Shown in pieces: positions 1 to 15,360 of a DNA stretch of 64,000 nt. The notes beneath the pieces were generated by a model that was not told the DNA's origin, did not search any database, and was given only the letters and a program-made list of their open reading frames with translations. The translations under genes were made by a program, and so were the position numbers. Source of the stretch: Aphis gossypii (lineage: Eukaryota; Arthropoda; Insecta; Hemiptera; Aphididae); assembly GCF_020184175.1 (NCBI RefSeq), contig NC_065530.1, positions 65,325,260 to 65,389,259 on the forward strand, given 5' to 3'. Positions within the stretch are counted from its first letter, which is position 1. Every line of letters starts with the position of its first letter.

Positions 1-1412
1 TTTGTAACTGATATTCAGTACTTTGTAACAATGTAGGTATTAGATGTACAAGACTATGTATAAGATGTATAAGACATTAAAACTTACTCTGTTATTTTAT
101 TAGAGTTCTGTTTGTAGGTTTTTTTTCAAGTTAATTTTTCACGGGCGACGTGTGAAGAAGTGGGAGGATAAAATATGGTCTTATGTACATGCCGAGGGAG
201 AGGCCTATTATTCAGATGTGTTTAGAATTACGAAACATGTTGGCTGTTTATTAATTAAACTCGTGACATAGTTAAGAATATATTTTAATATCTTAAAAAA
301 TGCTTGATAGATTTTCATTATTTTGTTTTGTTTTTAAAATGTAGAATTTCGTTTATGAAATCAACTTAAACTATATACTGCGGTCACTAGGTCTTAGAGG
401 GTCATATACGTGACCTGGTTCGCCATGCATGTGTCGTTAATTTGTAATGCTAAATAATAAATAATTTGATGGTGTTTCCCCTTTTTTAGTATATTATAAT
501 AGACTATAGTTCATTTAAATCGTGTTCTTACAATTTCAATCTAACAACATTAGATTACAACATTACATCATTCCTGTCATACTTAGATTCAATTATATTA
601 TTGCAGCAGTATAGATTATCGATACTGGAAAAATATTTTAAAGAGAATTAATAATTTCAAATGCTCAAAAACTTTAAATACCTAATAATATAAGAATATA
701 GGTTTGTACATTTAACATTCAAAAGCAAGCAGTTGTATTTACTTACGACTTTCAAGCTACATTGATGGCACATCTTAAATACACGTATTTTACTTTCACT
801 TTAATCGAACTAATTAATATAGCTCTAGTGAAACTATTCAAGTACTTATACCTAATTATATTTATATATACTGAATAAACGTAATAGGGTTATAAAGTTT
901 AAATGATATAAGTAGTGAATCAACATATTGCGGAGTACCTCTATACTATTTCACTTTGTTCATAAATATTTTATAATTTTTCAAATACTTATTGGTTAAA
1001 ACTAATTAATTTAACTTATTTAAAATTTGATTTTTATATAGGTATTAAAATTTTTAGAAAAATGTATAAAAAAAATGTAAGTTGTCATTAAAAAATTAAA
1101 AACAAATAATAAGTTTAATTTATTTTTCAAGTGTTATTTTATAATGAATTCTAATGAATAATTTAAAAAATTTACTTTTTGTTGTAATAATTAGTGTTAA
1201 TTATTGTTTAAAATATTACTCAATATATCTATGTAGGTATTGTTATGCATAATTGTTTATACCTAATTAAAGAACACTATTAATTATGATATATTAATGA
1301 CTTGTATAAGTACTTAGTTTTTTTATAGCTACGTTAAATTAAAAAAAAAAAGAAATTGTTCAGTTATGTTTTAAACAATAATTGTAATGACAAATATTTA
1401 TTTTAACCTTCT

Positions 1413-1434
1413 TAATAATAATAATAATAATAAT
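1413..1434. repeat. (TAA)7 microsatellite
   Basis: Uninterrupted TAA units plus one extra T, 22 bp. Confidence 0.95.
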
Positions 1435-3267
1435 ATAATTAGGTTAGTTACTCTGACGTTATTGTATTCATATAAAGTATTATAAACTTAAAGAAATGTA
1501 TACTCTGCTACAATAACACTATTTTATAAAAATTATAATTTAATATTTAAAAATTAAAATAATATGTATTACGGTTGAGCTTAGAGAGCATAATGCTATA
1601 GCTGACTAGTTGAGTGTAGGTATATGTTTTATTGAAAACTGTACTTCCATTTATTCGTTTATAGCTATAAATGTATTTATATATTTCTCTTCTTGTGTAA
1701 TTATATATATATTATAATATGTGTGTGTATGTGTTTTGAGTGCTCTAGTTGTTATAGGAATAAACCGCTTTAATAAAAATCCAAAAATTGCAACATGAAT
1801 TAATATTATATTTATATTGTTTATATTGGTGTTGTTTGTTTTTATACAACACTTGCCACATACGTATTGTAATGCAGTGTGTATTTTTAATCAGACCTGC
1901 GTGGTATTCAAAATACTTGTATATAACAAAAATAATTATGTTTTGATTAACATGAAACCATCAAACTTAAAATACGGAAGTATACTAAAAAAGCATGCAC
2001 GGCACTACTCAAAGAGAATTCATGCACCTATGTTCTATATCTTATATATATATTTATATATATGCATTATGCATTTACAGTACATAGGAACTATATTCTA
2101 TACCTATACTTTGATATTTTACAAGTGGTCTAAAATTCAGGATCTAAATAATTGTTTAAGTAACTAACTATGCAAAATATTTTAAAGATCTACGCAAATG
2201 ATAAATATTGTTAATTATTATGCACAATCTGCTGTATTTTTGTCGTTGATATTTTAGATCATAGATTTGTTTAGTAATTTTTGTGTAATAATCAAATTCC
2301 TTAATAGGTGAGTTCTGGAATGTGCGTTGTCTGAAGGTCTAACAATAAATTATACATATTCTGCTTGTATTTATTGTTAGAGATGCTGATAGAGAATTTT
2401 TATAATGTCAAAACACAAAAATCAATAACTTATTATGCTGTTTAATAGACAAGATTACGTAACGTCGAAGGGACATCGTTCGTTTGCACCCCTTTCCTTC
2501 AGTGTTCAGGGGTTGATTGTGAGTCACATGCAAAACCAGCCCGGCCATCTTTTTTTGTTCGTCATATACCATTACCATCTTGTGTCAACTAAAATATTGA
2601 CAATTTTAGCTGAGGTCTCACTCTTACATGGTCGTAAAATTTATTGAACGTTGCAATTTATACGTGATATTTTATTTTCAATTTTGTTTTCCAAATTCCA
2701 GTATTTAACTTTTCTGGTTTCTTAAAGGCGTACAATTATATATTTAAATATAGGTACACTGCGCACTACTGTAGTACTACACATTGGTGGTTTACACCTA
2801 TACCGACGTATGATTTAAACTGCGCACGTTATTCGAAGAAAATCATTATTATGTAATGTATTGTTTTAGGCATTTAATACGATATAAAAGACTGTATAGT
2901 TGAGTTTAATATAGTGGAATATCGCGATCTAATACCTGTAGACTAAGGTAATAATATAATATTCGTTTACACCATATTATATTATACATCATTACAGTTC
3001 CTTCCTTGAGTCGACGATACTCCTCGACTATTTAACCTCTGTAATAGGACCACCTTGGCGCACGATCGTTGTTGTCAGACGGACATCATGTGGAAAACAC
3101 ACGCAATATCCGCTGCTGCACTGTTGCAGGTATTCAGAACTTGCGTTCGCGATAAGAGGCGGTGGCTATTGTGCGGCGGACGGACGCGTGGAGGAGTATA
3201 ATATAGAGACTGAATGGGAAAAACAAGAAAATCGCGCGGGATCGCGTATACCGTTGCGCCGCTCGTC

Positions 3268-3286
3268 ATATATATATATATATATA
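3268..3286. repeat. (AT)9 microsatellite
   Basis: A 19-bp alternating AT run immediately downstream of the GC-richer patch at 3000-3265. Confidence 0.95.
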
Positions 3287-4876
3287 ATATATACCTGTGT
3301 ACATTATATACACAAACACCGACCCACATGTGACCACAAACGAGTCACACCCGTTTAACTGTACTTTACATGTGCCCGTCGTAATTATTGGGTCTGTTGT
3401 GTTGTCGTTATTCTATTATTTTTTCTTTACCATTCTTTTCCTTTTTTTTTTTCAATCGATTTGCATTGTTCTTTTGCATGTGGATTGCAAGTCTGGTTTA
3501 AGTTGGCCTGCGAATTATACGGTATAATATCTATATGGTATATTATATTTGTATTTACGATTGCAGCCCTTGATCGCGTTCGCTGAAGACCGTAGAATGA
3601 CTAGAATGTCACGCGAGTATATATAACGTCATATTATACATATTATAGTATTATTGTCACATATTATAACGAACGCATATTAGTACAAGAAACACGATTA
3701 CATATAATATTATACTCAATAATCCAACGTTGAAAATCTACGAAAAACGTTTACTTTTACAAAATATAATTTGTACTCCGATTTTAACTTGTTTTAATTT
3801 TCTTTGCATACTTTTTCTTTTTTAATCAGTTGGTATAAAATAAAACAGATAAAATATAAACATTCTATATACAGCTGTGAATAATACACATTTATATGCA
3901 AAAAGAAACCTCAACAAACATTTTAAATAATATAATTATAAAAAAAATAAAATACTGCTTGCGTCATATCAGAGTATTTTATTATAGCCTGCGTATGTTT
4001 AAAAACAACGATAAAAGAAATATTACGTCTATATTTTTCTTACTTTTTTTGTTAATTCAATCAATAACATTTTTTTTCAAGTATATAATATAAAATATTA
4101 TTTTGTAAGATAATAGATTATTAATACTTATATAATGTCTATTGGTTATGGACTACCTATAATATATTGGGCCTATTGCCGGCACAACCATTTTATATGT
4201 ATAAGTATACATTATACATATTATAGTATGTGTTATTGATGTTCAACAATTATTTTTTGATTGAATCGAGCGTGTAAAAATTAATTTTTTTAGACGATGT
4301 TAAATTTATAACACGAGGTACTAATAAATATCATTCAACGTACTTACCATTGCCAGCTATTTAAGTCCGTCATAATTTATTTAATGGTTTTCACTAATTA
4401 GTGCATTTCACATTTTGTGACTGCAAAAACAATTGTATGTAAATTTAAAATTGCAAATAGGTACATATAATTTTAAACAACGCACGTTTGCTGTTTATTT
4501 TTCTGGCAAATTATTATCCAATAATCTATAATAATTAGTTATTTTTTGATTATTGCTTTAAATACGAGTAAGTACATATTGTTAGTTTTTTTTTCGAAAA
4601 ATTATAAGATGATTATTTAGGTATGAGTAATTATTATAGGTATAGTTATTATAGATACGAGACGATTTGTATCTATGCTTATAATAAGTTATAAATTATA
4701 ATGCTTACATTCTTAAAAGAAAACCTTTTTTAAGATTCAGTAATACAGTCCCTATAGGTATGAAAATCATTAATCAGTTATCAGTATTAAATACTTTGTA
4801 GATACTTTACATATTATGTGAGTACGCGAACGATGCATTATTCTTATTATTTCCTTGGCGTCTTCACCCCGCACGT

Positions 4877-4896
4877 GTATACAGTATACTGTATAC
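4877..4896. repeat. perfect 20-bp palindrome
   Basis: GTATACAGTATACTGTATAC equals its own reverse complement over all 20 bases and does not extend further. It lies in the upstream tract next to a related imperfect copy (ATACTGTATAATGTATAT) a few bases downstream. Confidence 0.9.
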
Positions 4897-7800
4897 TCAA
4901 TACTGTATAATGTATATAATATGTATTCACACACGACACACATACACGCCTAGGTATATATATAATTATTGTTTTTGACGCCAGTAGAGCGGTTCCCGGA
5001 GGAGCCAAAGGTAGGAAAAAAAATAAAATTCCAATTAAACCCGTCGCCGCCGAACTGACTTGGTAAGCATGCACAGTGCACCACGCCACACTGCCGCCGC
5101 AAACGACGACGAGTTGGAAATATTATTATATGCAAACCGTGTAATTATCATCATCGAAATGCTTAGAATGCCATTACACATACACACGCGCTCGCGCGTA
5201 TATTGTTGAGTGTTTAGTAAACGCACATAAATGTATATCGTTTAAATAGATTGTCGGCAGAGAATTGCTGTATAAAATAAAAGGGAACAATTAATGCCAC
5301 CATTGACTATTCACCTATATAGGCAAAATAATAATAATATTCATAAAATATACATGTATAACAGTTGGTGTTGTCAACGTACTATTATCACTTCGGTGGT
5401 ATGCATAATAAATTCTGAAGATATTCAATTTTTTATATTTATAAAATTAATACCTATAATATTATTATATCTGAGTATAAAACGGTATAAAGCCGGTAAT
5501 AATCAGTGTATTATACCTATATAGTATAGTATTTAAGCGTTCGGCAGTGCAGTGTTCACGGGGATATCACCATATTTATTATATACTGCAGCATACGGTA
5601 ACTTTTTTTTTTAATGTTTCGTCCCACCCCGAACACTCTTCCTTTTCATGTATGTTTATTTTTTCAATCACCATCATAGCTCGGCGCGCTTTTAGTTGTG
5701 TAAAACATAACGGGTTCCCCGTCGGTTGATCGACGCAACGTGTATAATATAACTAATATAAGTATACATGTACACAGCAGAACGGCATCATCAGAGATTA
5801 CACTGCGTTTTTCTCGACGTAGCGTCGTATATATTGATGTTTTATTTGAATAATAATAATAGTGGACAAGTAGTATTCGGACTTGTGGCTTATGCTATCC
5901 GTGTTCAACGCACACATATACGAGCGTGTTAATGATAGGCGTGAGCGGTGAGATTATATTGAGAACACGTTTGGGAAGTGTTAGTGTGTGTGAGTTTCTT
6001 GATGTAAAATAAAATAATAATAATCGTTTTACAATCGGAGGTAGTTGGGTTGATGACGACTCTATGTATTATTATAATACCAGAAAATCACGCGAGGTGA
6101 AACTCGTAAAATGTAGATTTTAGAACGAGTCTCTCAACCCCAGTTAGAATAATATATTGTAATATATATAGGCACAAACAACCACGACTACAAGTATAGT
6201 AGTAATATTATCGTTTTTATCAGATTTAATGACCATTGAGTGAAAAAAGTGCTATCACATAAAATAATAATTTTACGTAAGTCACAATGTCCTAAATAAT
6301 CAACATTTTAAAAATATATAGATGCTTACTTAAATATTTGTAAATGCTGTATATCATGTCTAATGTCTATACATATAAATATACAATAATTATTATTATA
6401 ATATATTATTTGTACCTATATTTACTATAGTATATGATAATTAAAAATTAATAAAATTCTTTAATCAATTTCTATATACCCGTTATTTTATATATTCGAA
6501 TCATAAATATTTATGTTTAATTGAATTTGGGCTTTTTAAAATTTCAAAATTTGATGTTATATAATATATTTCCTTGTTGATATTTAATTTTAGTGATCTA
6601 GATTCAATTTAAGTGACCTAATATGCATAGATGGTTTTTATAAAATTGATTTTTGTCCTCAATTGTATAATAACATAATTTTATTTTATGGAAATGAAAA
6701 TCACCACTGTGACAATCGTTATTTTGTTATTTCTCTAACCATCAAATAATCTATATTATAAACCACAAAAAATAATTCATGTTATTTTTAAATTTTCTTC
6801 GTATTTTATTTGATATTTTACCAAATATTTCACTGACAAGTTTGGAACTATTTTCAATGTTTCACTACCTAGTACTTACCTACTTTCGATATAACTGTAC
6901 AACTATTAAATTCAATATATACCTTAAATTAAACACCTCATAAGTATATTGTTTGGAAAAATAACTTATAATAATAGACGTGAGTTGATTCAATTTCTTA
7001 TCATTTATCATGTACCTATTATGATTTTCAAAGTTTAAGTCGTATAAATAATTAAAGATTAAAGTTATCTGTACTAAGTAGGTAGGTAACCTAACCTTTG
7101 GTAGGTACTTTCAAAATATAGTTATTTTATGATGTATAATATCACAGGTATTATTTGACTGTATAGGTGTTCACTATTGACTGTACTATCATTACGTTCG
7201 ACAACGACCAATATAATAACATATTTAGGAATTTTTATGAGGAATAGAGTTTCCTCTATTTTTATACTTTTCCAAACACAAGTTAAGTGGAGCTTCGTCG
7301 TTTTTGACGACCAATTCGTTTGTCCAATAAAATTGTAATCTGAATTTATTGCATACCTTCATCTGTCGCACTATGGTATGTTCTTAATAAGTCGTATCTA
7401 TCTTATATGTTATGTTGAAAATCCACAAAGCTACCAATAGTCCACCATAATAATAATATTATTAATACGTAGATACTAATTGCCTATGTAGTTGCACGCG
7501 TAATTTTCAGTCTACGTACTTTCGCCGCCGCTGCGAAGGAACTCCGAGTGACGAGACCAAAACATACTTATCACACATCGTTTGACGGACGCGCGTTACT
7601 GTAGGTCAAGGTCGTCAAACATTATTAACACTATGTGTGAGAACCATCGTTGTCACACTAGGCGGGTGTAATGTGACTTTAATTTTTTTTTACTGTACGG
7701 TTCATATAATCATACCAGTCTCGGCAACCAATGTCGTTTATACACGTTAAAATTTGAAAATAGACATAGTACGCACATCGTATAACTATATAGAACTAAA

Positions 7801-9964
7801 ATAATAATTAATATTATAATATGATACGTAAAGTTTACGCACATATAATAATTATGTACCTATAATATAACACTTTTATAAATGTTTATTAAATCCAACT
7901 CTTGGTTATTGGATGAATTATTACCATAAATAATAGGACACATAAATTCGATTTAGATTGGGCAAGCGCGTGGAGAATAAGATTGGAAAATGAATAATAA
8001 TAATAAAAATAATAACATAAACCGACTATATAATACCCCTTCCCCTCGACGGCTGTTAACGAGGTATGTATTTTTTAAATGTGTATAACTAGCTAGTAGG
8101 CTCGGGGGACCTAGGAAAGTGCTTGTAATAATATTGCGTTTAAAAAAATCTCATAGACCGCAGCTACTATACATTATAGTATATATAGGTAACTATATAA
8201 GAGCGCAGTTCATGCGTCACACACGCTGCAATATATAACTGCCATGATTAACAGTCTTTCCCAAAAAGAGACTCACCGCGGCCGGTCTTGTAGTCCGTAA
8301 AATGTATATTTTGAAATATTTTTTACGTAGATACACGCTTACTCTCGGCACCTACTTTACCTTATATTGTATTATTATTATTACTACTAGGTATATAAAT
8401 TATAATTTTTTCATGATTTGTATGTATTTGTAGAACGTATTTGATTTCCACGAGTTACGATCCTTTACAATATCTTCACTTGGACCATAAACTGCTTTTC
8501 TGTACATCAAAAATAATAATTAAACTTGAATCGATAATATTAAAACGAGAAGTTGGAGTGCGACTTATTTAAATTGTTATTTAATAAAAAAATTATTAGT
8601 AATTTATTTATTATCTATACCTAGAAGTACTTGTACTAGTAAATGTAATGAGTGTTTTAGTGAACTTTTATCATATTAATAAAAATGAGTTATATACTTA
8701 TAACTCTTTTTTTTTTTTTAAATCAAAAAGTTTTGAAACTGATGAGAGAGTCGAAGTGAATAGGTCTAATTATAAATGGTATGTCCTATTAAGATATGAT
8801 TTACTATTAATACTTTAAGCCTGATAAAAGTTAGTATATCACTTCAAGGACTATGTATAGGTCGATGAACTTGCAGTGCTCAATGTTAAAAACATATTGT
8901 TAAACATAGTATATTACATTATACATAGTGTCATTGAAATCCATATTGTCAATATTGGCTTAGGTACTATGTAGGTATACGTTTATAATATTAAGTATAG
9001 TATGTAATATATATAGGTCTATATAATATATATATATATACTATATTATATAGTCGAAACTTTTCCCATTGTTCGCTTTGTTCGCTGAGGTCTACTTGTA
9101 TATAGACCTTTGAAGCCGAACCCTTTTATTTCATTATCAATCAATATGTTGATCGACTGTATGATATACAAGCCGATTCATAGCACCAGTAGCAACATCG
9201 GTTAAATATCAAAAAATTATGCATATACTATGTATAATAATACAATATTATATAATACATAATAGTATTATATATTTATATTTATACAAGGAGAGTCAAA
9301 TGTGTTGCAATACGAGTAGTTCTGGACGTGGTGTATATAATAATATATAATACATAGTGTCATTATTTTTTTTTTCTATATTGTTCGTACATAAATAATG
9401 TTCGGACAGCAACGGGCTTGTACAAAACGAAGGAGAAATAAATGTCAACACATGCGCGCGTATGAATATTATTATATTATAATTTATAATGTACGAGTAA
9501 TCGCAATTTCTCTATACTTTTTATAGTAGAACGCAATACAATACTAAACTTTTTTGGTCAAAAATAAACATCATACACACACACATGCGTGTTATTATTA
9601 TATAACGTTAATATCGTGTATTCGTATTTGGGATATAAGTGTTTGTTATAGCAACTAAATAGAGCACCTCAGGACATTTTCGACAGTTATATTTGAGATA
9701 ACTGCTATAACTGCTGTGGTTTCACTTTCAGATTTTTTTTATTATAATTTCGTTGATTACATTAATTAATATAACATAACATATCGTAATATACAAACAT
9801 GCGTCTTATTGATAGTGGCCATTGTATATGAAAACGTAGTGTACAGAGTACCATTACTGATTTGAATTCTTGTGTGTATAAAATAATCAGTTATGGATTT
9901 ATTTTTTTGATTTAACTCTTATATAATATCAATCAATTAACAAACAATACCAGGTATAATATAA

Positions 9965-9976
9965 GTAGGTACCTAC
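9965..9976. repeat. GTAGGTACCTAC palindrome, copy 1
   Basis: A perfect 12-bp palindrome. The same 12-mer recurs exactly at 33812-33823, and the 10-bp core TAGGTACCTA at 20795-20804, 43169-43178 and 49226-49235. ACCTACGTAGGT at 26264-26275 is a shuffled relative. It seems to be a genome-wide word of aphid DNA. Confidence 0.85.
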
Positions 9977-11309
9977 CCAAATAAGTAAATTATGAAATTA
10001 CGTACAATAAATCCATCATAATCTAATAATGGTATTAGGTATAAGTGTATAACTATTTCTTAATAATAATATTTTAAGTAGTATAATTTATATTTTCTAG
10101 TAATTAACAAATGGTCGTATTCTTTTATACTACATAAATTTAAAAATAATAAAAAACACCTATTTTAACGACTATGAAGACGAACTTAAGCATTTTTTAC
10201 TTTTGTATTATAATCAATAGATATCTACAGTGGGTATCTTTATAAATAATATATCGAAGACTTAAATCTACAAACCATTTAACATTTTTTTAAATTCTAA
10301 ATTTGACCGGTATGACAATAATATGAATCGTATATTATTCAGATGTATGTTATATGTAAAATATACACTTGTAAAACGAGAATTTGAAAACTCGCTGTGA
10401 CGGTTTCACGGTTCATGCCAACAATACTTTTACGCACAACGGTGCAACTCAATAGGTGTAATTTAATTTTTTTTTTTCGTGACCACATTGAAACATGCTT
10501 ATTACGTCGCGCGTCTGGGCGAATAATAAAACAACTGTTTTTTTAATTACTCTGCTGTTTACAACACTCGTTAGCTTAGGACGAACAAAACAGTAGTAGC
10601 TATATTGCAGGATTGAAAATTACATTTAATTTATAGATATAGTTATAAATTGATATTATATGATGATTATGTTGGTTATTTTTCTTATTTTTCTTAATAC
10701 ATTAAGTAAGTACATATTTGATATTTATCATTATATACCTATATCAAATTATATTTTTTTGAATTTTCAAACTTTTATATCTGTTAAATACCATTAAAAT
10801 CAGAGCAAAACGTATGTCGAAAGTCTTCCTTGTTAAGCCTTTTCTTTCACTAATCCTGTGATAAATCTAAGAAGTCGTTAAAAATTCTGACTAATCCATC
10901 AGATATGACAGGTAAAGAATTAGAAGACCTACAAGTACTTATATTCATGTGTACTTATATGAATTGTGTCGTTGGCTTGTAGGCAAATTATAACCTTTTG
11001 ACCTGACTATATATAATGAATCTAGATACGGAAGTTATGTTGATTTGTATTTGTTAATGGACTGTATTTGTTAAAACTGTTTTCAAAAACTAACGAATAA
11101 TAATGATTATAAATGATAATAATAACCAGAGTAGAAACAATTCTCATTATAAGATAATATATTTATTACGGTTAGATTTTTTAAGACAATTCATGAATCA
11201 ATATTTATTTTACTCTATTATATTAACTGTATTTAAACATTACAAAATGTATATCAAATGTAATACGTTTATGTTTCGATAATAATATATGATATTGTAT
11301 TTTTTTCAG

Positions 11310-11390
11310 GCTACCAGGAAGGCTGTGAAATGCGGATATTTATTCGTTGCGCCTGGGCGAGACTTCACCAACCCTATCAATCGAACAAAA
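11310..11390 (+). CDS. osp: outspread/MPRIP-family protein, exon A (start of PH domain)
   Basis: The exon is 81 nt, 27 codons, phase 0 at both ends. The acceptor is a T-rich run ending in cag at 11307-11309 and the donor is gtaaat at 11391. It encodes ATRKAVKCGYLFVAP and continues to NRTK. The KCGYLF.AP..DFTNP segment is the distinctive first strand of the N-terminal PH domain of Drosophila outspread and vertebrate MPRIP, including the unusual insertion before the RWQRR strand. In this family MPRIP binds RhoA, F-actin and the myosin-phosphatase targeting subunit; outspread affects wing posture in flies. Neither role is shown by the sequence itself. There is no initiator Met here: family members carry a short Cys-rich N-terminal segment upstream that I could not find between 1 and 11309, so at least one more 5' exon is expected. 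The family call is from recognition, not a search. Confidence 0.85.
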
Positions 11391-14300
11391 GTAAATATTT
11401 TAACATATATTTATGTTTAATTTATCTATTGTATACTAGTTTATGTTATATCGTAAATAGAATTTAAAAATAATTGAGAGATATAAAATGTGTATTAGAA
11501 ATTTTTGTACGTGCTACAATTCTACATACGAAGTTTTAAGTTTTTCAATACTTCAATAAATCATTTTGTAAAAATGATTATGTTTAGAAAATGAATGTTT
11601 TAAAATTTATTAAAACTACAATAATTAATATGATTGTAATTTTTTATAAATTAACATTTTTAGATTTCACGGTTAGGTTTTATTTGTTTAGTTTTATGGA
11701 TGAAAAATATTTCGCAGCCACTTTAAAATTAAAAATATCTAAGCTTAAATGAATCATTAAGAGAATTATAAAATTAACGAATTTGTTTGTCTTAAAGAAT
11801 ACTGTTTTGCTCCATTAAACCCTCGCGAATCAGGTTTTTTTACCTGGTAGACATTTTTTCGAATCGCAAAAACCAGTCGATCGGAAATAGTGAAAGTTAT
11901 CAATGATGTTTTCACCTAAGGGATAGATGATATTATTTTGGTTTCTCTTTTTTTTTATCAGAAAGTTTTTGACCATAATTACATTTTGAATGGAATAAGA
12001 AGAGAACTATTACAACAGTTGGTCGTGGTCAGTGTGTGTATATAAATATAATGGTCTACCATAATAATGCAGTAATGATCACAACTTGTTTTTTTTTTAC
12101 TCTGAGATAATTTTGTTTATTATCATTTTTCCTCTATACACTGTAGTGTGCATACATTGTTCACGAATGTCGTGTGTGAGCTAGTAAAAATTAATGACTG
12201 TGGTACACAACATTATAAACGTAGTAAGAATCTAAAACCAGAAAACTTTTATCTGAGGTCTACTTTGATGTGTTTTTTTCGTGTTACTGTGATTAACGAA
12301 AATTGCCTATTGTTTTCGTAACGTGTCATGCATACCTGTCTATACTTATAGGTATATTCATGTGATTCTGTCATAGCCCTTTAAGGTTATGTTACTATTT
12401 AAGAACACAACGTACCTACATTTTATACATCTTAAATAGTATACTTCAAGTATACAATATTAAACTAAGCATTTTATTCTTAAAAAGTCAATAAACTCAT
12501 TGAATTTTTATAAAATAACAAAAATAAGTATGTAAAAAAAAAATTATATTGAATAATATATTTTATTCGAGAATTACATTTTGATGATTAAAATTCAGTC
12601 CACACTTTGCTCTGTTGAAAATGTTAAGTGATTCACATTTATCACAACAGTTGAACTGTATACTCGCACATTGCAATGACGGTATACTGATTAAATATTT
12701 AAAAAATTGAATTATAACATGTGAATAAAGTTTAAAAATAAGATTTTATAATCATCAAAAGTATTTTATTTTTAATAAGAAAACTACTAGTTTTGATCTG
12801 GAGCTATCTTCATGACGTAATATGAAAATAGTTTATTTTTATTTGTATTTTATTGAAATAAATCTACAATCCATACATTTTTTTGTGCAATAAGTTGGTT
12901 TAATAAGTGACATGAAAAATAGTTAATAAATCATAAAAATGATTGTGTAAAATTCTGATATAAACTGTTGTATTGTGTTAAGTAAATTAAATTATTAATA
13001 TAGTGGTAGATACGTGTTAATATTGTTATCATTTATTATTTAAAATAGGTTTATTAAAAAATTATGTTGTTTTTAAAATCGGTTTGTCTAAATTAAAATA
13101 CTATTAATGCTCATAGTTTTATTTCAATGTGAATAAGTAGTTTTTCAAGTAGTTTTTTTAAATAAAATCGATCATTTTTAACTTTATAATCGTAATATTT
13201 TGTTTAAAACCTTTTGAAATAAATTATTATGGCAAGTCATACTTTAACAGGTTGTAGTTTCCCATAAAAATGACACGAATGCTGTAACATCTTTGTTTAT
13301 GGATTCCTAAAAATTCACCAGACATAATCAATCAAACGGTTGTAATTGTTTATAATTTCTTAAATGTTTGATAGATTATTGATGTATGTAGTATAATAAT
13401 TGAAAAATAAAAAAGTTAAAAAGAATCTAGTTTCAGAACTTATAACTTTTTAATTTTTTACAATTTAATAATTTATTTATATTCCTAAATAAGGTTTATA
13501 AATTATAATTATTTATAGTTAAGCGTGTTACATGTATACGTTATACTACTGTTCCCTTATTTGTCATTGAATATAGTCGAAATCAATATTGATCATATTA
13601 TATATTACTTATACGTATAATTTACATTTCAATAAATTATTATTGTATTGTTTTTTGATTTATTCATTTAGTTTTTGTTAAAATTAAAATAATAACGTTT
13701 TATTGTTGATTACACCGTTCAATTCGTTAAGTATAGACATATTTTTGTGTGAATCGTATTTTAATATAAGACAAACCTCAATTAAAGATTATATTAATAA
13801 TTTATGTGACGAGTAGTGGATGAGTACATACTACATAATATACTAAATGGACTGTAATACAGGAGAAACACGAAGAGTAAAAAATATATATACTATTTTA
13901 ACGAAACCAGTCCGATAGTTGGCGGTTGTCTACAGGGAGTTGTCGTTGTTTCAATAGGAGATAATTTAATACGTTTTACCGAACAATCTTCGTCATTTAT
14001 TTTTCATTTTCATGGCGTGCTTTACAGAATCGTATCTATCAAACGCAGGTATTTTCCCGTTTTCTTGTCTGTTTTAAAGTAAATGTATTTCAGTATTTGG
14101 AAAACACACACAGTTCATACTGTTATCCTTTGTATACAAGAAATACATTTTTTTAGTCTCGCAGTTCTATATCCATTGTGATCAGTATATATTCCCTGAG
14201 TTTTCATTGTTGTACTGGCGTAAACAATAAACCATGTATTCACGCAACTCCTCTGGTGATACCAAAATACGGTACACTACCCTGTCATCATCTTTGATAT

Positions 14301-15360
14301 TATATATAGGTACTCACGCAGAAGATGCGCGCCCCCTACACCACTTAAGACAACACGCACACCCTGTATAGTAAATATAATAATATAATATACATTACTC
14401 GGTATGGCGTATATATATTTATACGACGTAATACGTATACACTTCTTGTTCGTTGTTGTATTCCTATACCCGGAGTAAGATAGAAACAGGATGGGTATAC
14501 GTGTTCGTCACGTAGTATTGTTATTAACGGAAGACGACCGTAGTTGAAAAAATTAACGGTCAAAAAATAAGGAAAATAATACATGTGATGAAAAAAAAAA
14601 CACCAAACACGGATAGTGGCTGGAGTCAAAGACAACGACAGCGACGACGAAGACGACGTGACTTCGGTCGTCAGTCAACCCGAACAAGCACGTAACAGAT
14701 GATCTTTTTTTCATATTTATAATCACACAATATATCATATTATATCGTTCCTTTATATATATTTCGTTGTTGATGAATTTATATTTTAAAAATGATATAA
14801 ATTTACTGAGTATTCATATTTCTATCTCATTTTCGCATACCATTTGCAGCAATAGAAATAATACATATCTTATTATAGCCAAATATATCCCGTACATGAT
14901 ATATTATTTATTTTATTAATTTTAGTAAGATTTTTATGTTTAAAATTGTATATCTTTATGCACTATTTTTAATCAAATATGTTTTTTTTTATTTATATAA
15001 GAATTTATTGTATTATTTTTCTTTATGATTTCTAAAATCGGTTGATAAGAGTAAAAACTAGTTAAAATAATTTTTTTAATATTTTCTATTATTTGAATTT
15101 GTTCGCATACAAAAACGAGGATTTTCCGTTGGAATAGATGTTATTGGTGTTTCTTTCTGGTAAGTTTTCTGACTAGAGCATCTTTTGACAAATATCACAT
15201 CTTCGAGTTGGAATCGAGTTGCATCCCGTTTGTTTTTCCTCTTTTAATATGACGTAATATACAACAACGCCCTTTATTTAGTGAGTGTGTATGTGTGTAC
15301 GTAGGATTTTTCTTCTTCATCATTGGACATATATAATAATAATAGTAACATGCAATACAA

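Larger units (their letters stand above)
1..11309. other. upstream non-coding tract, probably preceding osp intron
   Basis: I find no exon that would supply the missing outspread N-terminus. The tract is very AT-rich, with poly-A/T runs, TA microsatellites and small palindromes. A slightly GC-richer patch at 3000-3250 contains a 37-codon ORF (3088-3201). Similar patches at 7500-7680 and 8100-8290 have no credible coding potential. All longer ORFs here are low-complexity translations of AT-rich DNA. Whether this is intron or 5' flank depends on where the first exon lies. Confidence 0.6.

Noticed and set aside
1817..2167. A 116-codon ORF, the longest Met-initiated ORF in the window
   Set aside because: The translation is low-complexity and rich in Tyr, Ile, Leu and Phe, with no domain and no GC rise. 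It looks like the chance product of AT-rich DNA.
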